This document shows, one piece after another, positions 1 through 7,870 of a stretch of DNA of 10,962 nucleotides. Position 1 is the stretch's first letter; every line of letters starts with the position of its first letter. The position numbers and the translations under genes were made by a program. The DNA comes from Bacteroidota bacterium (GTDB lineage: Bacteria > Bacteroidota > Bacteroidia > Chitinophagales > Chitinophagaceae), in assembly GCA_023386045.1 (NCBI GenBank), contig JAEWKK010000031.1, positions 1-10,962 on the forward strand, written 5' to 3'. The notes under the pieces are model-generated. The model had not been told where the DNA came from and did not search any database. It saw only the letters and a program-made list of their open reading frames with translations.

Positions 1-8
1 GAAGGTAT

Positions 9-38
9 AAAAAATTAGAGCGGTCATAAATAGACCGC
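9..38 (-). terminator. Second minus-strand terminator-like hairpin
   Basis: GCGGTC (20-25) and GACCGC (33-38) form a perfect 6-bp stem around a 7-base loop. Read on the minus strand it is followed, after about five bases, by a T-run (complement of 9-14). It lies about 275 bases beyond the protease stop, so it would be a back-up to the closer terminator at 275-306. The spacing between stem and T-run is longer than ideal. Confidence 0.4.
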
Positions 39-118
39 CCTAAAGAGGCTGACATAAAGTCGCCTAAAAAACAAAATTAAAAATATGATCCAATAACTAT
101 TGTTATTTAACACAGAAT

Positions 119-206
119 CTTCGTGCATTCTTTATGGACTTTGTGTTCCGGCTGTTCTCTATGAAAGAATTTTTCAGGAACACGAAGAGCGCAAAGGACC
201 ACGGAG
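119..206. repeat. Imperfect long inverted repeat
   Basis: The arms are about 119-149 and 177-206, separated by about 27 bases. The inner 11 bases (CTTTGTGTTCC against GGAACACGAAG) match with one G/T exception, and the outer part matches at roughly two thirds of positions with one gap. Both arms look like copies of the degenerate 'CTTCGTG..CCTTTG..' type repeat common between Bacteroidota genes. No function is evident. Confidence 0.45.
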
Positions 207-274
207 GACAGGAAGAAGATCGAATAAGGAACAAATGAACAAGGAATGATGAAGGGATTGAAAGTAGGAAGGGA

Positions 275-306
275 AATAAAAAAGCAGGAGAAAGCTCTCC
301 TGCTTT
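275..306 (-). terminator. Intrinsic terminator of the metacaspase operon
   Basis: AAAGCAGGAG (281-290) and CTCCTGCTTT (297-306) form a perfect 10-bp stem with a 6-base loop. On the minus strand it is followed directly by a T-rich tract (complement of 275-283). It starts 8 bases after the stop codon of the protease gene, exactly where the end of the three-gene operon is expected. Confidence 0.85.
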
Positions 307-313
307 GATATAA

Positions 314-2104
314 TTACCAGGCTACTTCTTCCAGTTGTGCCATATCCCTGATATAAGGTTGTGGACCACGGCTTCGGGAAGACTGAGCTACCAGTTCGTT
401 GAAAGAATCACTTCCTGGTTTGATTAGTCCATTCTCACTGTCGTAACCGTAATACATCTGGAAACCAATGATGGCATTGAGAGTTTTGGTACCATATAAG
501 CCATCTACTACCAGTTTAATATCAACACCACCTTCACCAGCGGGCACCTTGTTCAACAAACTCTGAATGGTCTTTACATCATCCTTCCTGTTGCTGCCGC
601 CTTTACCTACAGAAGCTGAAATAGAAATAGTTTCCTCACTTGAAGGTGTAGGCTGATCGGCAGGAGTAGGTTGATCAGCAGGCGTCGGCTGGTCAACAGG
701 TGTTACTGCTTCTTCCACCAGGTCAAAAAATGGAGCAACTGTATAATCCTTATCCCAGAAAGAGATCTTGAAATTGCCCCAGTTGTTGTCAGAAGCTGAA
801 CCAATGCGGTAATACAGCCTGCTGGCTCCTTTCAGGCATTGCCAGGCACCCTCAGGTAGCTGGAATGGTGAAGAGGTTCTGAGCCTCATACCATTCTCAA
901 AAGCATTGGGATCCACATAAGAGCAATAATAATTGAATTCGGATCTTGATCCTCCGAATTGCTGTTTATAAAAATATTTTGGATCTGTTGCCAGCTCCAC
1001 ATAATAGTACTCATTACCGCCCTTATTCACCTGGAACACAGGTGCACCGTCTGATTTTTTCCATTGCGAAGAGATCTGCAACGATGGTGTTGAAGAACTG
1101 GCTGCTGGTGTTGAAGTTCCTGTACCACTTGTTGTGCCATTGCCTGTTACCAGCGAAGCAACAAAAGGTTTTTCCTTTTCATAGTTCATGTTGATCGTAC
1201 CGAGCTTCATATAATTGGGTGATTGGTTAGAAGGCATCAATCCACAGATCCTTGTATAGAAGCTCATATAGTCGCCACTATAGCTTCCATTATTCCATAC
1301 TTTTTTCAAGGTTCCAGTGAATCGTCCATTTGAACCCGGACCATCACCACTGGTTTGGTTGTCCTGGCATCCGGAGATGTACAAAACCGTAGCCGTAATA
1401 GCGATGTCTCTTTTATTGCCTGCAAGCAACATCACATTTCGATAGAGCTCGCGATTCCTTACATAATTTTCCAAACTGGTTGCCGGATCCAGTAAACGGT
1501 TTCTTACTTCCAGTTCAGCAGTTTCTCTTTGTGAAAATTTGAGGTCGCGATTTAGTTCACGCAATTGGCTGATCACCGATTCCTTGGTTGGTGTTTCCAT
1601 GCCTCTTGCCTTATCTGCCTTTTTAAAATTCCTGCTTAAGGGTGATAAGCTCCTGATAGCCGGAGCCACCTGCATCATGAATGGACGCATTAGTGTTCCG
1701 CTATGACAACTGTCGGAGATCACAAATATTTTAACGCCTGGCTTGAAGTTTCCCCACATGCGATAGATCTCATTGTCTACCATCTGCCTGTCATATAATA
1801 CCCAGGTTTCGTTCATGCCATCTATTTCTTCGTTGTCCTCATCCGGAACCTGGGAACCATGACCTGCATAGGTGACCAGGAAGTAATCGCCACTGCCAAG
1901 AGCAGCAGCAGCTTTTGAAAATTCAGAAGTGATCCTTGCACTTGTAGCATCACCGTCTTTTAATACAGTGGGCATGAAGCCATTGTCCGTGGCGATCTTT
2001 TTATAATCGTCACAGTCGTTCCAGCAATTTTGCAGTTCACCGTCATCGCCATAAGCGGCAGGATCAATGTGGTTCAATCCAATGTGAAGCGATAGTCGTT
2101 TCAT
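314..2104 (-). CDS. Metacaspase-like (peptidase C14) protein with C-terminal peptidoglycan-binding-like domain
   Basis: The N-terminal part (about residues 1-315) has the caspase-fold signature. It shows a catalytic His in YAGHGSQ (H82), a catalytic Cys in SDSCHSG (C133), an EIDGMNET acidic segment (94-100) typical of metacaspases, and SGCQDNQTS (244-252) as the p10-like strand and loop. Between the p20 and p10 parts lies an insertion of about 90 residues, rich in Arg, Lys and Glu and probably helical, which could be an autoprocessing linker because metacaspases cut after basic residues. A Gly/Ser/Thr linker (about 316-341) leads to a Tyr- and Trp-rich, probably beta domain (342-462). Three (A/V)DQPTP repeats (470-487) follow, then a peptidoglycan-binding-1-like domain (about 498-575; VDGLYGTKTLNAIIGFQ). 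There is no signal peptide, so the wall-binding-like domain may serve another binding role. It is the last gene of the operon, 12 bases after the preceding stop. The fold and dyad are clear; substrate and pathway are unknown. Confidence 0.9.
   Translation of the reverse strand: MKRLSLHIGLNHIDPAAYGDDGELQNCWNDCDDYKKIATDNGFMPTVLKDGDATSARITSEFSKAAAALGSGDYFLVTYAGHGSQVPDEDNEEIDGMNETWVLYDRQMVDNEIYRMWGNFKPGVKIFVISDSCHSGTLMRPFMMQVAPAIRSLSPLSRNFKKADKARGMETPTKESVISQLRELNRDLKFSQRETAELEVRNRLLDPATSLENYVRNRELYRNVMLLAGNKRDIAITATVLYISGCQDNQTSGDGPGSNGRFTGTLKKVWNNGSYSGDYMSFYTRICGLMPSNQSPNYMKLGTINMNYEKEKPFVASLVTGNGTTSGTGTSTPAASSSTPSLQISSQWKKSDGAPVFQVNKGGNEYYYVELATDPKYFYKQQFGGSRSEFNYYCSYVDPNAFENGMRLRTSSPFQLPEGAWQCLKGASRLYYRIGSASDNNWGNFKISFWDKDYTVAPFFDLVEEAVTPVDQPTPADQPTPADQPTPSSEETISISASVGKGGSNRKDDVKTIQSLLNKVPAGEGGVDIKLVVDGLYGTKTLNAIIGFQMYYGYDSENGLIKPGSDSFNELVAQSSRSRGPQPYIRDMAQLEEVAW
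644..698 (-). repeat. In-frame 18-base tandem repeat coding for a Pro-rich linker
   Basis: Three diverged 18-base units (645-662, 663-680, 681-698) encode (A/V)DQPTP three times. The units differ mostly at synonymous positions, so the peptide appears to be kept. It is a flexible spacer between the beta-rich middle region and the C-terminal binding domain of the protease, and its copy number may vary between strains. Confidence 0.8.
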
Positions 2105-2116
2105 AATTTTTATTTT

Positions 2117-4981
2117 TTAAGTAGGAAATAAAGTTTCAGATGTAAGGTTGATGATGCTTCCCTGGTCTTTCACTGACCATTGTTTCCATTCGGAAAATTC
2201 AGTTGTGCCGGATGATGAAACAACACGATGGCGATAGCTCACCATACGTGGACCTGCGATTTTGGTTAGAGAAATCACAGATTCGAATTCAGCTGCAGGA
2301 TCTGCAGGCGTTAACTGTCCGGAATAGATCTTTACAGGTCCGTCAACAAAACTGGCTTCCACTTCAATGGAACTTATGTTGCGTTGGACAAAATCAATAT
2401 CAGTGGAGAAGATCACCTGGCATCCAAGGTCGTCAATGAACACCCAGCTTTCATCCAGTGGTGCTGATTTTTCTTCAACTGCATAAGCAGGAATGAATTT
2501 TACTCCTCCCTGTGCAGGTTGCAGGTTCAATGAAGCACCTGGCAACAGGCTGGCATTAACAGTTATGTTTTCAATTTCAGTGTCATCTTTATCTAATACC
2601 ATCACCTTGTTCAACTGCACTGATTTTTCTGTTTTGTTATTTACCTGAATTCCTGTTCCTGTATCGACAAACTCAAGGCATCCAGTTTCCCATGGACCAG
2701 TGATATGTGCTGTATCCGGATTGATGTTGACCTGGAAAGTGGTTTTGTCAGCCATATTATAAATGGCTTTTCCATTGAGGATACCATTCTTCAGCATTGC
2801 TTGCAGTGTCAGCACCTCCATAATATTCACGGTGATGGTTAGCTGAATCACTCTGCCAAGATTCAGTGTGTTGACCTGCGTTCCTGCAGGAAGCGACCAT
2901 TCAAAACTTGCAGATTCCACCACTTCTCCCAGGAATTCAATGACAGGCTTTTTATTACACAGCTTTTTTAATTCCTGCTTCAGCTTGAAGAATTCATATG
3001 GAGGAATATCAGGCTCCAGTGAAAGGTCCAATACGGAAAGTGATTTGCTGAAATCATTTTCACTGTCCAGCACTCCATATAAATGCACGCAGGCTTTGAA
3101 GGCCATTTCTGCATGTGAGGAACTGAACCTTGTGATTCGGTACATGGCAGGCTGAATCAAAAAATGATCTGGACTTTGCAAGGAACGGTGCACTTTATAA
3201 AAAGGAGTGGAGAGTTCCTGGATTTCTTCATAAAGCCTGAAACGGATCTCGCCAATACGATAGGGTTCAAAGCAGCCTATAGCCTTGGTTCCTTCAGTTG
3301 CAGTGATCTCGGTATAAAATTGTCCAAACTGGCTGCAGGAGAAGAACAAGGGAGCTGCTTGTTCCCTGCCAAAACTTCTTTCCACCAGTTGCTCTTCCGT
3401 ATCTATTTTATCGGGCAGTTTATGTCCTGGCTTTGCTACCATGATATTAGCTGCCGAAGCTTTTGATACCATGGCAACCTTATTGGCCATGTTGATTTTG
3501 GTAACAGGCCCCCGGCTTTTTTCTACATCGGGATAACGTAATTGTGTATCGCCGATGATCATGGTGCGGCTTGACATATCAAATGCAGGCTTTCCTGGTT
3601 CTGCATTTCTTTTAACCATTTCCAGTTTCAGAAAACTGGCCGCCGCCAGCAGGTGCAGGTTTTTTTTCTGCACACTGCCCAGGCCGGGGAAGGTGGAATA
3701 CACCCTGATCTTTGCCTGTGTGGGTTGGAAATTTTCTATGGAGAGTACACCATAACAATTACGGATCCAGTCGTTGGTAAGCTGGAACCTGAGTATAGTA
3801 AGATTATTACTTGTAAGAATTTCAGAAGGACTAATATCAGTTGTTTTGGCAATGCTTCCTTCCATGAATGGCAGCTGTAATGACCAGGTCTGATGACTGA
3901 TATTTACAGGTATCAATTGAGAGCCGGTAATTGTTGCTGCCTTGTTTTTGGCAGCAGCAGGAATAGAAGCAGTTAAACTCACTTTTAATTCTCCCTTTAG
4001 TACTGGTCTTCCATTAGTATCTGAGCCGATTTTTTCAAATGAAAGCAGGAAGGGACTTGCAGCAGTGGTATCTGTTTGTTTAGGTGTTGCAATGATGTAT
4101 TCGGGCAGGTACCAAAGCTTAGCGGAATTATTTGAATCCACCCATACCATTTCTGTTTCTTCCTTTATAACAGGAAGGGAAGGCTTGAGCACTCCAGTAG
4201 CGATCTTGATATCGTCAAAATACCAAAGCTTGTTTTTTGTATTGAGCGCAACACCAGGATTGTTCAGTTTAGTCATTTTTGCAGTTGCAGGTTGCACAAC
4301 CATGGCAGGGTTGACCAACTGATCTTTTAGCTTGATCATTTTGGTAGATGCATTTGAAGGAGCACGGGAAGTTTGGGCACGGTTGGTAATAAAAACAGGA
4401 GCGTCTTTATAAGTAGATGAAAAAGCATCGAAATACTGGATGAAAATCAGTTTGTTTTTTTCTTCCTGTATCAGTGAGCCAATTTTTTGCTGCATTACAG
4501 CACGTATTGGAACAAGAAACCGGATCTCTGTTTCTTTTTCAATTTGATGAAAGAAAAAAGAACCTTTAAAATGAAGGGCTGAGGATTCATTAATGATGGC
4601 TTTTTGTGCTTCTCTGCATTCTGCAGAATTCAGTATTGCATTGAATTCGAAAAGCGGCTCTTCACCTGATTTTTCTAGTGTATGAATCAGCCTGCCAGTT
4701 TGATCATTGAGGATGGATAATTTTGTTTTCACCAGTTTTGCACCGTCTTCAGGTAACAAAAGACCTGGATTTTTTATTTGGATGGATGCATGCAAAACAG
4801 CTTTTTCAATCAATTCCGTGAAGGATTCCATATAGGGATTAGGCTGACTGCTCAATAGTATGGAGAGCTTTATTGATGGCAGGCCATCATAATCTACCAG
4901 GCTGAAAATTTTTGCCAGTTCTTTTTCTTTGGCTGCTGGTATTGACCTTGCTTTTTTACCAGGAAGTAAGATTGTTTCCAT
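2117..4981 (-). CDS. Large beta-rich protein of unknown function, middle gene of the metacaspase operon
   Basis: This 954-residue protein has no signal peptide, no membrane helix and no catalytic motif that I recognise. The first 200 residues are mixed helix and strand. Residues 213-300 hold a duplicated segment: KM(I/T)KL is followed by KLWYFDDIKIA at 251 and KLWYLPEYIIA at 288, spaced 37 residues. Most of the rest alternates short hydrophobic strands with loops, suggesting several beta-sandwich domains; a segment around residues 635-700 (YRITRF ... LEPDIPPYEFFKL) looks like a conserved family core. The C-terminus (about 870-940) is Ig- or fibronectin-like, with YRHRVV (916-921) and a Trp-containing strand. 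Start and length are well supported because the frame is open throughout and sits tightly between its operon neighbours. A scaffold, a structural protein or a substrate of the neighbouring protease are all possible; this is inference. Confidence 0.8.
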   Translation of the reverse strand: METILLPGKKARSIPAAKEKELAKIFSLVDYDGLPSIKLSILLSSQPNPYMESFTELIEKAVLHASIQIKNPGLLLPEDGAKLVKTKLSILNDQTGRLIHTLEKSGEEPLFEFNAILNSAECREAQKAIINESSALHFKGSFFFHQIEKETEIRFLVPIRAVMQQKIGSLIQEEKNKLIFIQYFDAFSSTYKDAPVFITNRAQTSRAPSNASTKMIKLKDQLVNPAMVVQPATAKMTKLNNPGVALNTKNKLWYFDDIKIATGVLKPSLPVIKEETEMVWVDSNNSAKLWYLPEYIIATPKQTDTTAASPFLLSFEKIGSDTNGRPVLKGELKVSLTASIPAAAKNKAATITGSQLIPVNISHQTWSLQLPFMEGSIAKTTDISPSEILTSNNLTILRFQLTNDWIRNCYGVLSIENFQPTQAKIRVYSTFPGLGSVQKKNLHLLAAASFLKLEMVKRNAEPGKPAFDMSSRTMIIGDTQLRYPDVEKSRGPVTKINMANKVAMVSKASAANIMVAKPGHKLPDKIDTEEQLVERSFGREQAAPLFFSCSQFGQFYTEITATEGTKAIGCFEPYRIGEIRFRLYEEIQELSTPFYKVHRSLQSPDHFLIQPAMYRITRFSSSHAEMAFKACVHLYGVLDSENDFSKSLSVLDLSLEPDIPPYEFFKLKQELKKLCNKKPVIEFLGEVVESASFEWSLPAGTQVNTLNLGRVIQLTITVNIMEVLTLQAMLKNGILNGKAIYNMADKTTFQVNINPDTAHITGPWETGCLEFVDTGTGIQVNNKTEKSVQLNKVMVLDKDDTEIENITVNASLLPGASLNLQPAQGGVKFIPAYAVEEKSAPLDESWVFIDDLGCQVIFSTDIDFVQRNISSIEVEASFVDGPVKIYSGQLTPADPAAEFESVISLTKIAGPRMVSYRHRVVSSSGTTEFSEWKQWSVKDQGSIINLTSETLFPT

Positions 4982-5003
4982 GATCGCTGTTAGCGTGGTG
5001 AAG

Positions 5004-5028
5004 GAGGAAGGGAAAATTTCCCTTCCTC
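5004..5028. other. Perfect palindrome between operon genes
   Basis: GAGGAAGGG (5004-5012) pairs with CCCTTCCTC (5020-5028) around AAAATTT, which can itself close by 3 more pairs. It begins 8 bases after the stop of the 791-residue gene and ends 23 bases before the next ATG. Neither strand has a T-run next to it, so it is not a standard intrinsic terminator. It may stabilise the upstream message, mark a processing site, or lower expression of the two downstream genes. Confidence 0.7.
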
Positions 5029-5035
5029 TTATAGA

Positions 5036-7411
5036 TTAATTATGGATCGGCTCTTCGTTTCTTTTAGTCAGGTATTCCAATGCCGATCTTTCTTCGCTGG
5101 ATACCGGAGCATCAGTCACTACTCTTTCCGTTGGAGCAGCAGAAGGAGTGGAGGGAGCTGCAGCAGGAGCTTCTGGTTGTCTTGCAGCAAAGTCTCTTTT
5201 TGCCTGCAGTTCTCTCATTTTATAACTGCGGATGATCTGTATGCCGCGGTCTTCAGGTGTGGGCACTGAAATAGTGATCGGTCCATTTCCCAGTGAATTC
5301 ATCCATGGTCCGGCCCATTCCATTCCCTTGGTAGTAAGTGTACCTTTTACGATCACTTTTACCTGGTACCTGAAATAGGGACGTACTGCTGTATCCTGCG
5401 TGTAGATGGCCCAGAACCTGTTGGTATTCTGATCATCATATTTCCAGCTGAACTTCACGGGCTCATAACCATCCAGCACCTTGAAGTTTTCATCAGTCAC
5501 CTGGAATACCACTTCAACAATCTGTTTGGAATTTTCCAGTTCAACTCCAAGACCAATGGGACCTACTCTTAGTTTGCCTGCATCATCAGCTCTTACTTCC
5601 ACCGTAGTATCATTGATCAGCGTACCATTGGGTGCAGGATCAAGATCGATCTTGTTGTCTTTGATGATCACCCTGTCATATAGATTGGTAAAAGGATTGG
5701 CATCTTCCTTCATATGCACGCTGCGTTTCAGGAAGGTGAGGTCGGGTTTCCAGTTCTTGGGCGGATTGGCCACATCATCTTTTTGTTTTTGTACGAAATC
5801 AAAGATGCCTGTTGCATCAGGTTCTGTTTTACTGAAAGTTCTTCCTACCCAGTTGATCTCACCTTTGGTATTGGGATATCCATGTTGAACAGAAAGGAAG
5901 GCAATAGGCATTGATTCAAAATCAGCAACTGGTTTGGTGATCCTGGAAAGTTTTTTTGGCCAGTCGTCGAGGTAAACAGTCTGGAAATATTTCTTTTCTG
6001 CTTCCGGATTTTTCTTGATCTCTTCATACACGCCTTCGAGCGAACCACTGATGGGTACATCCTGCAAATATGCGATCTGCCTTGTCTCATGGTAATAAAG
6101 ATCCAGCTTGGTGGAATCCCTTCTGTATTTCAGTGCAAGACCGGCACTGTATGGAGAGAAGAGGGAGACAGGACTGCTTTTGGCTTCAGCGGCTTCCACG
6201 TTAGGTTGTGGTGGATCGAAGATCACTTTCTTGGCTTCTTCCATGAATTTTTCAATGATCAGGTCTGAGCGCTTTTCAATTTTTTCAATGATGGCCTCAC
6301 CATTTGGAATGGAAGAATCCACTTTGATATCCACTTCAAGCGAACCATTGATGCGCATGTTATTGATTTCGGCCTTGATGTCGGCACTGAACCACAAATA
6401 ACGTCCGGTAGCATGGGCAGAGAAATGAGAGAAAATTTTATCCCAGTTGCCTCTGATGGTGATCTCTATCTGTGGTGTCCAGAACTTCACCTTCATCATA
6501 TAATCAACAAAGAGCGGCGTGTAAGTGCCATGAAAGGCCGACCACATGATAGCAGAAGGATAAGCTCCTACAATAGCGGTATAGGCATCAACACCCATCG
6601 GGTCGATAGAGCCTTTGCCCTGCCCCTGCATATTCCAGAACCAGGGATCCACTGCACCTCTTTCTGCATTATTCAATACTGGTAGTTCTTTTACCGGTAC
6701 AGCTGAACGCGACATGTTTTCAATAAAGCGATCGCTATTGGCAACGGCACGGATGTCGGTATAACCATTCAGGTTCACCACGGTTTGAGAGCGTACATTG
6801 TCGGGAACAGAATCACCTTTTTTGAATTTGAATAAACTTCTTACCAATGGAATTTCATTGGTCCTGGTAGGCGCGCCTTCCACAGGTTTGGAATCAGCAT
6901 TGGCATTGAGGTCTGCTACCGGGATAGGCGCCGCACCATTAGCCTGTGGTGAGAGATTGGAAACCATGGTTTCATTTGAAACGATTGGTACAGGACGGAA
7001 AACAGGTTCTGCTTTTTCACCGATACCCCAGAAATAATCTTTTTTACCGCGGAACATATCCGTGATTTTTTTCTGTGAAGCCTTTAATACTTCATCAGAG
7101 GGAGCACTGGTTACTGAAAAACCCAGCACACCGCCTGCAACAGAAGTGGTTTTGCCATCACCTGCATCCGTACTGCCATCGGCGGCTTCACGTCCCGCAA
7201 AGCGGATCAATGAGAACATAAGGTCACCATCGGGTTTGCCATCTTTCCTTGCGATGTGAACATAATTGGGCAGCCAGTAGAATACCGGAGATTTTCCTTC
7301 TGACTGCAAAGCATTGTTATTAACGTCGGGGTAATAAAGCAGTTCCAATCCATTTTCAATGATTGGTTGCATGCCGCCGGCGAAAGTTGGGCCAAGCGCA
7401 TTTGTTGCCAT
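5036..7411 (-). CDS. Large protein of unknown function, first gene of the metacaspase operon
   Basis: I chose the ATG at 7411 (MATNALGP..., 791 residues). The frame extends upstream to an ATG at 7474, but those 21 codons are AT-rich and read like untranslated leader, and the 7411 start is preceded by an A-rich tract usual for Bacteroidota. There is no signal peptide or membrane helix. Visible parts: an N-terminal FYWLPNYVHIARK segment (44-56) followed by strands ending in GGVLGFSV (93-100); a Trp- and Phe-rich stretch (257-345); a helical segment rich in Lys and Glu (371-397); a long beta-rich region; an Ig-like C-terminal segment (about 628-715) with YFRYQVKVIVKGT; a Pro/Ala-rich tail (745-770); and a short charged helix at the end. 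I do not recognise a named family. Its placement as the leader gene of an operon ending in a caspase-like protease suggests a shared job, possibly as partner or substrate. Confidence 0.8.
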   Translation of the reverse strand: MATNALGPTFAGGMQPIIENGLELLYYPDVNNNALQSEGKSPVFYWLPNYVHIARKDGKPDGDLMFSLIRFAGREAADGSTDAGDGKTTSVAGGVLGFSVTSAPSDEVLKASQKKITDMFRGKKDYFWGIGEKAEPVFRPVPIVSNETMVSNLSPQANGAAPIPVADLNANADSKPVEGAPTRTNEIPLVRSLFKFKKGDSVPDNVRSQTVVNLNGYTDIRAVANSDRFIENMSRSAVPVKELPVLNNAERGAVDPWFWNMQGQGKGSIDPMGVDAYTAIVGAYPSAIMWSAFHGTYTPLFVDYMMKVKFWTPQIEITIRGNWDKIFSHFSAHATGRYLWFSADIKAEINNMRINGSLEVDIKVDSSIPNGEAIIEKIEKRSDLIIEKFMEEAKKVIFDPPQPNVEAAEAKSSPVSLFSPYSAGLALKYRRDSTKLDLYYHETRQIAYLQDVPISGSLEGVYEEIKKNPEAEKKYFQTVYLDDWPKKLSRITKPVADFESMPIAFLSVQHGYPNTKGEINWVGRTFSKTEPDATGIFDFVQKQKDDVANPPKNWKPDLTFLKRSVHMKEDANPFTNLYDRVIIKDNKIDLDPAPNGTLINDTTVEVRADDAGKLRVGPIGLGVELENSKQIVEVVFQVTDENFKVLDGYEPVKFSWKYDDQNTNRFWAIYTQDTAVRPYFRYQVKVIVKGTLTTKGMEWAGPWMNSLGNGPITISVPTPEDRGIQIIRSYKMRELQAKRDFAARQPEAPAAAPSTPSAAPTERVVTDAPVSSEERSALEYLTKRNEEPIHN

Positions 7412-7630
7412 AATAATAGATTTTTTTATGGTTATGAAGTAGAGAGCCTTAATAACAGTTTCCTTAGGAACCAAGGCTTATCAGGAGATAGGAGCATTGA
7501 AACAACCGGCAGAAGGCTGCGCAAAAAAATAAATGGACTGATTAAAAAGTTTCCAGTGGGGATGTAGGAATTCAATTACAGATACGAAGCAGATCTTAGG
7601 TGGGATATGGCGTTGTGATATAAAATTAGG

Positions 7631-7650
7631 ATCATTTTTTTGAAAATGAT
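7631..7650. repeat. AT-rich inverted repeat in divergent region
   Basis: ATCATTTT and AAAATGAT form perfect 8-base arms with a 4-base spacer (TTTG). It could be an operator for a dimeric regulator of either operon. The low GC content makes chance occurrence fairly likely. Confidence 0.35.
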
Positions 7651-7773
7651 TCACGTAGTATTACTGATTTATTGACCGGAGGTTACGGAATACAACAGCT
7701 CAGTTAGAGAAACTTCATGAAAAAATATACCGGGAAGATTTCAATACTTTGAAAGATCTGTAAAAAATCTAGA

Positions 7774-7811
7774 CCGGTGTTACCGGGGTTATAATACCGT
7801 AGTACCACGGT
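7774..7811. promoter_or_regulatory. Two tandem palindromes directly upstream of the -33 element
   Basis: CCGGT-GTT-ACCGG (7774-7786) and ACCGT-N6-ACGGT (7796-7811) are both perfect in their 5-base arms. The second can be read as a 16-base palindrome with one mismatched pair, and its last base is the first T of the -33 TTG. The centres lie about 23.5 bases apart, near two helical turns. This is the expected place for an activator or repressor of the downstream operon. The response regulator encoded in that operon is an obvious candidate, by inference only. Confidence 0.5.
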
Positions 7812-7840
7812 TGAATAATTGAATTTAAATTGCAAATTTG
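7811..7840 (+). promoter_or_regulatory. Bacteroidota-type promoter of the kinase/regulator operon
   Basis: TTG at 7811-7813 is followed by exactly 19 bases and CAAATTTG at 7833-7840, which matches the TAnnTTTG -7 consensus except at its first base. Transcription would start near 7846, giving a leader of about 25 bases before the ATG at 7871. Confidence 0.6.
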
Positions 7841-7870
7841 TTCATTATTTTTTCAAACTAAAACTACTAT

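Larger units (their letters stand above)
1..313. other. Gene-free stretch downstream of the protease gene
   Basis: I see no convincing coding sequence on either strand. The stretch holds two minus-strand terminator-like hairpins (9-38 and 275-306), a small AT-rich inverted repeat (AATAAC/GTTATT, 92-107) and a decayed long inverted repeat (119-206). The rest is purine-rich, low-complexity sequence (about 200-280) without a reading frame of note. Confidence 0.7.
7412..7870. other. Divergent intergenic region between the two operons
   Basis: This 459-base AT-rich region has no convincing gene. It contains an 8-bp inverted repeat ATCATTTT/AAAATGAT (7631-7650) roughly midway, two tandem palindromes (7774-7811) and a plus-strand promoter (7811-7840). 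I found no clear TTG/TAnnTTTG pair for the minus-strand operon, so its promoter remains unplaced. The size suggests independent regulation of the two sides. Confidence 0.65.

Noticed and set aside
3942..4322. Plus-strand open frame of 126 codons opposite the 954-residue gene
   Set aside because: It is a shadow of the real minus-strand gene, with no start signal and no recognisable domain; the same applies to the other opposite-strand frames in 2203-7259.
314..7411. Gasdermin-protease type cell-death pair
   Set aside because: Neither large protein has the size or the C-terminal autoinhibitory pattern of bacterial gasdermins and no palmitoylated N-terminal Cys is seen, so the name would be unsupported.
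7412..7474. Longer start (ATG at 7474) for the 791-residue protein
   Set aside because: The extra 21 codons are AT-rich, low in coding character and read like a leader; the start at 7411 is more natural.
7472..7505. Possible promoter for the minus-strand operon (TTG at 7505-7503, then TAAGCCTTG at 7480-7472)
   Set aside because: The -7 part has an extra base and a mismatch and the spacer is 22 bases, so the match is too weak to report as a feature.
7717..7752. Tiny reading frame MKKYTGKISIL in the divergent region
   Set aside because: It has only 11 codons and no supporting signal, so it is probably chance.
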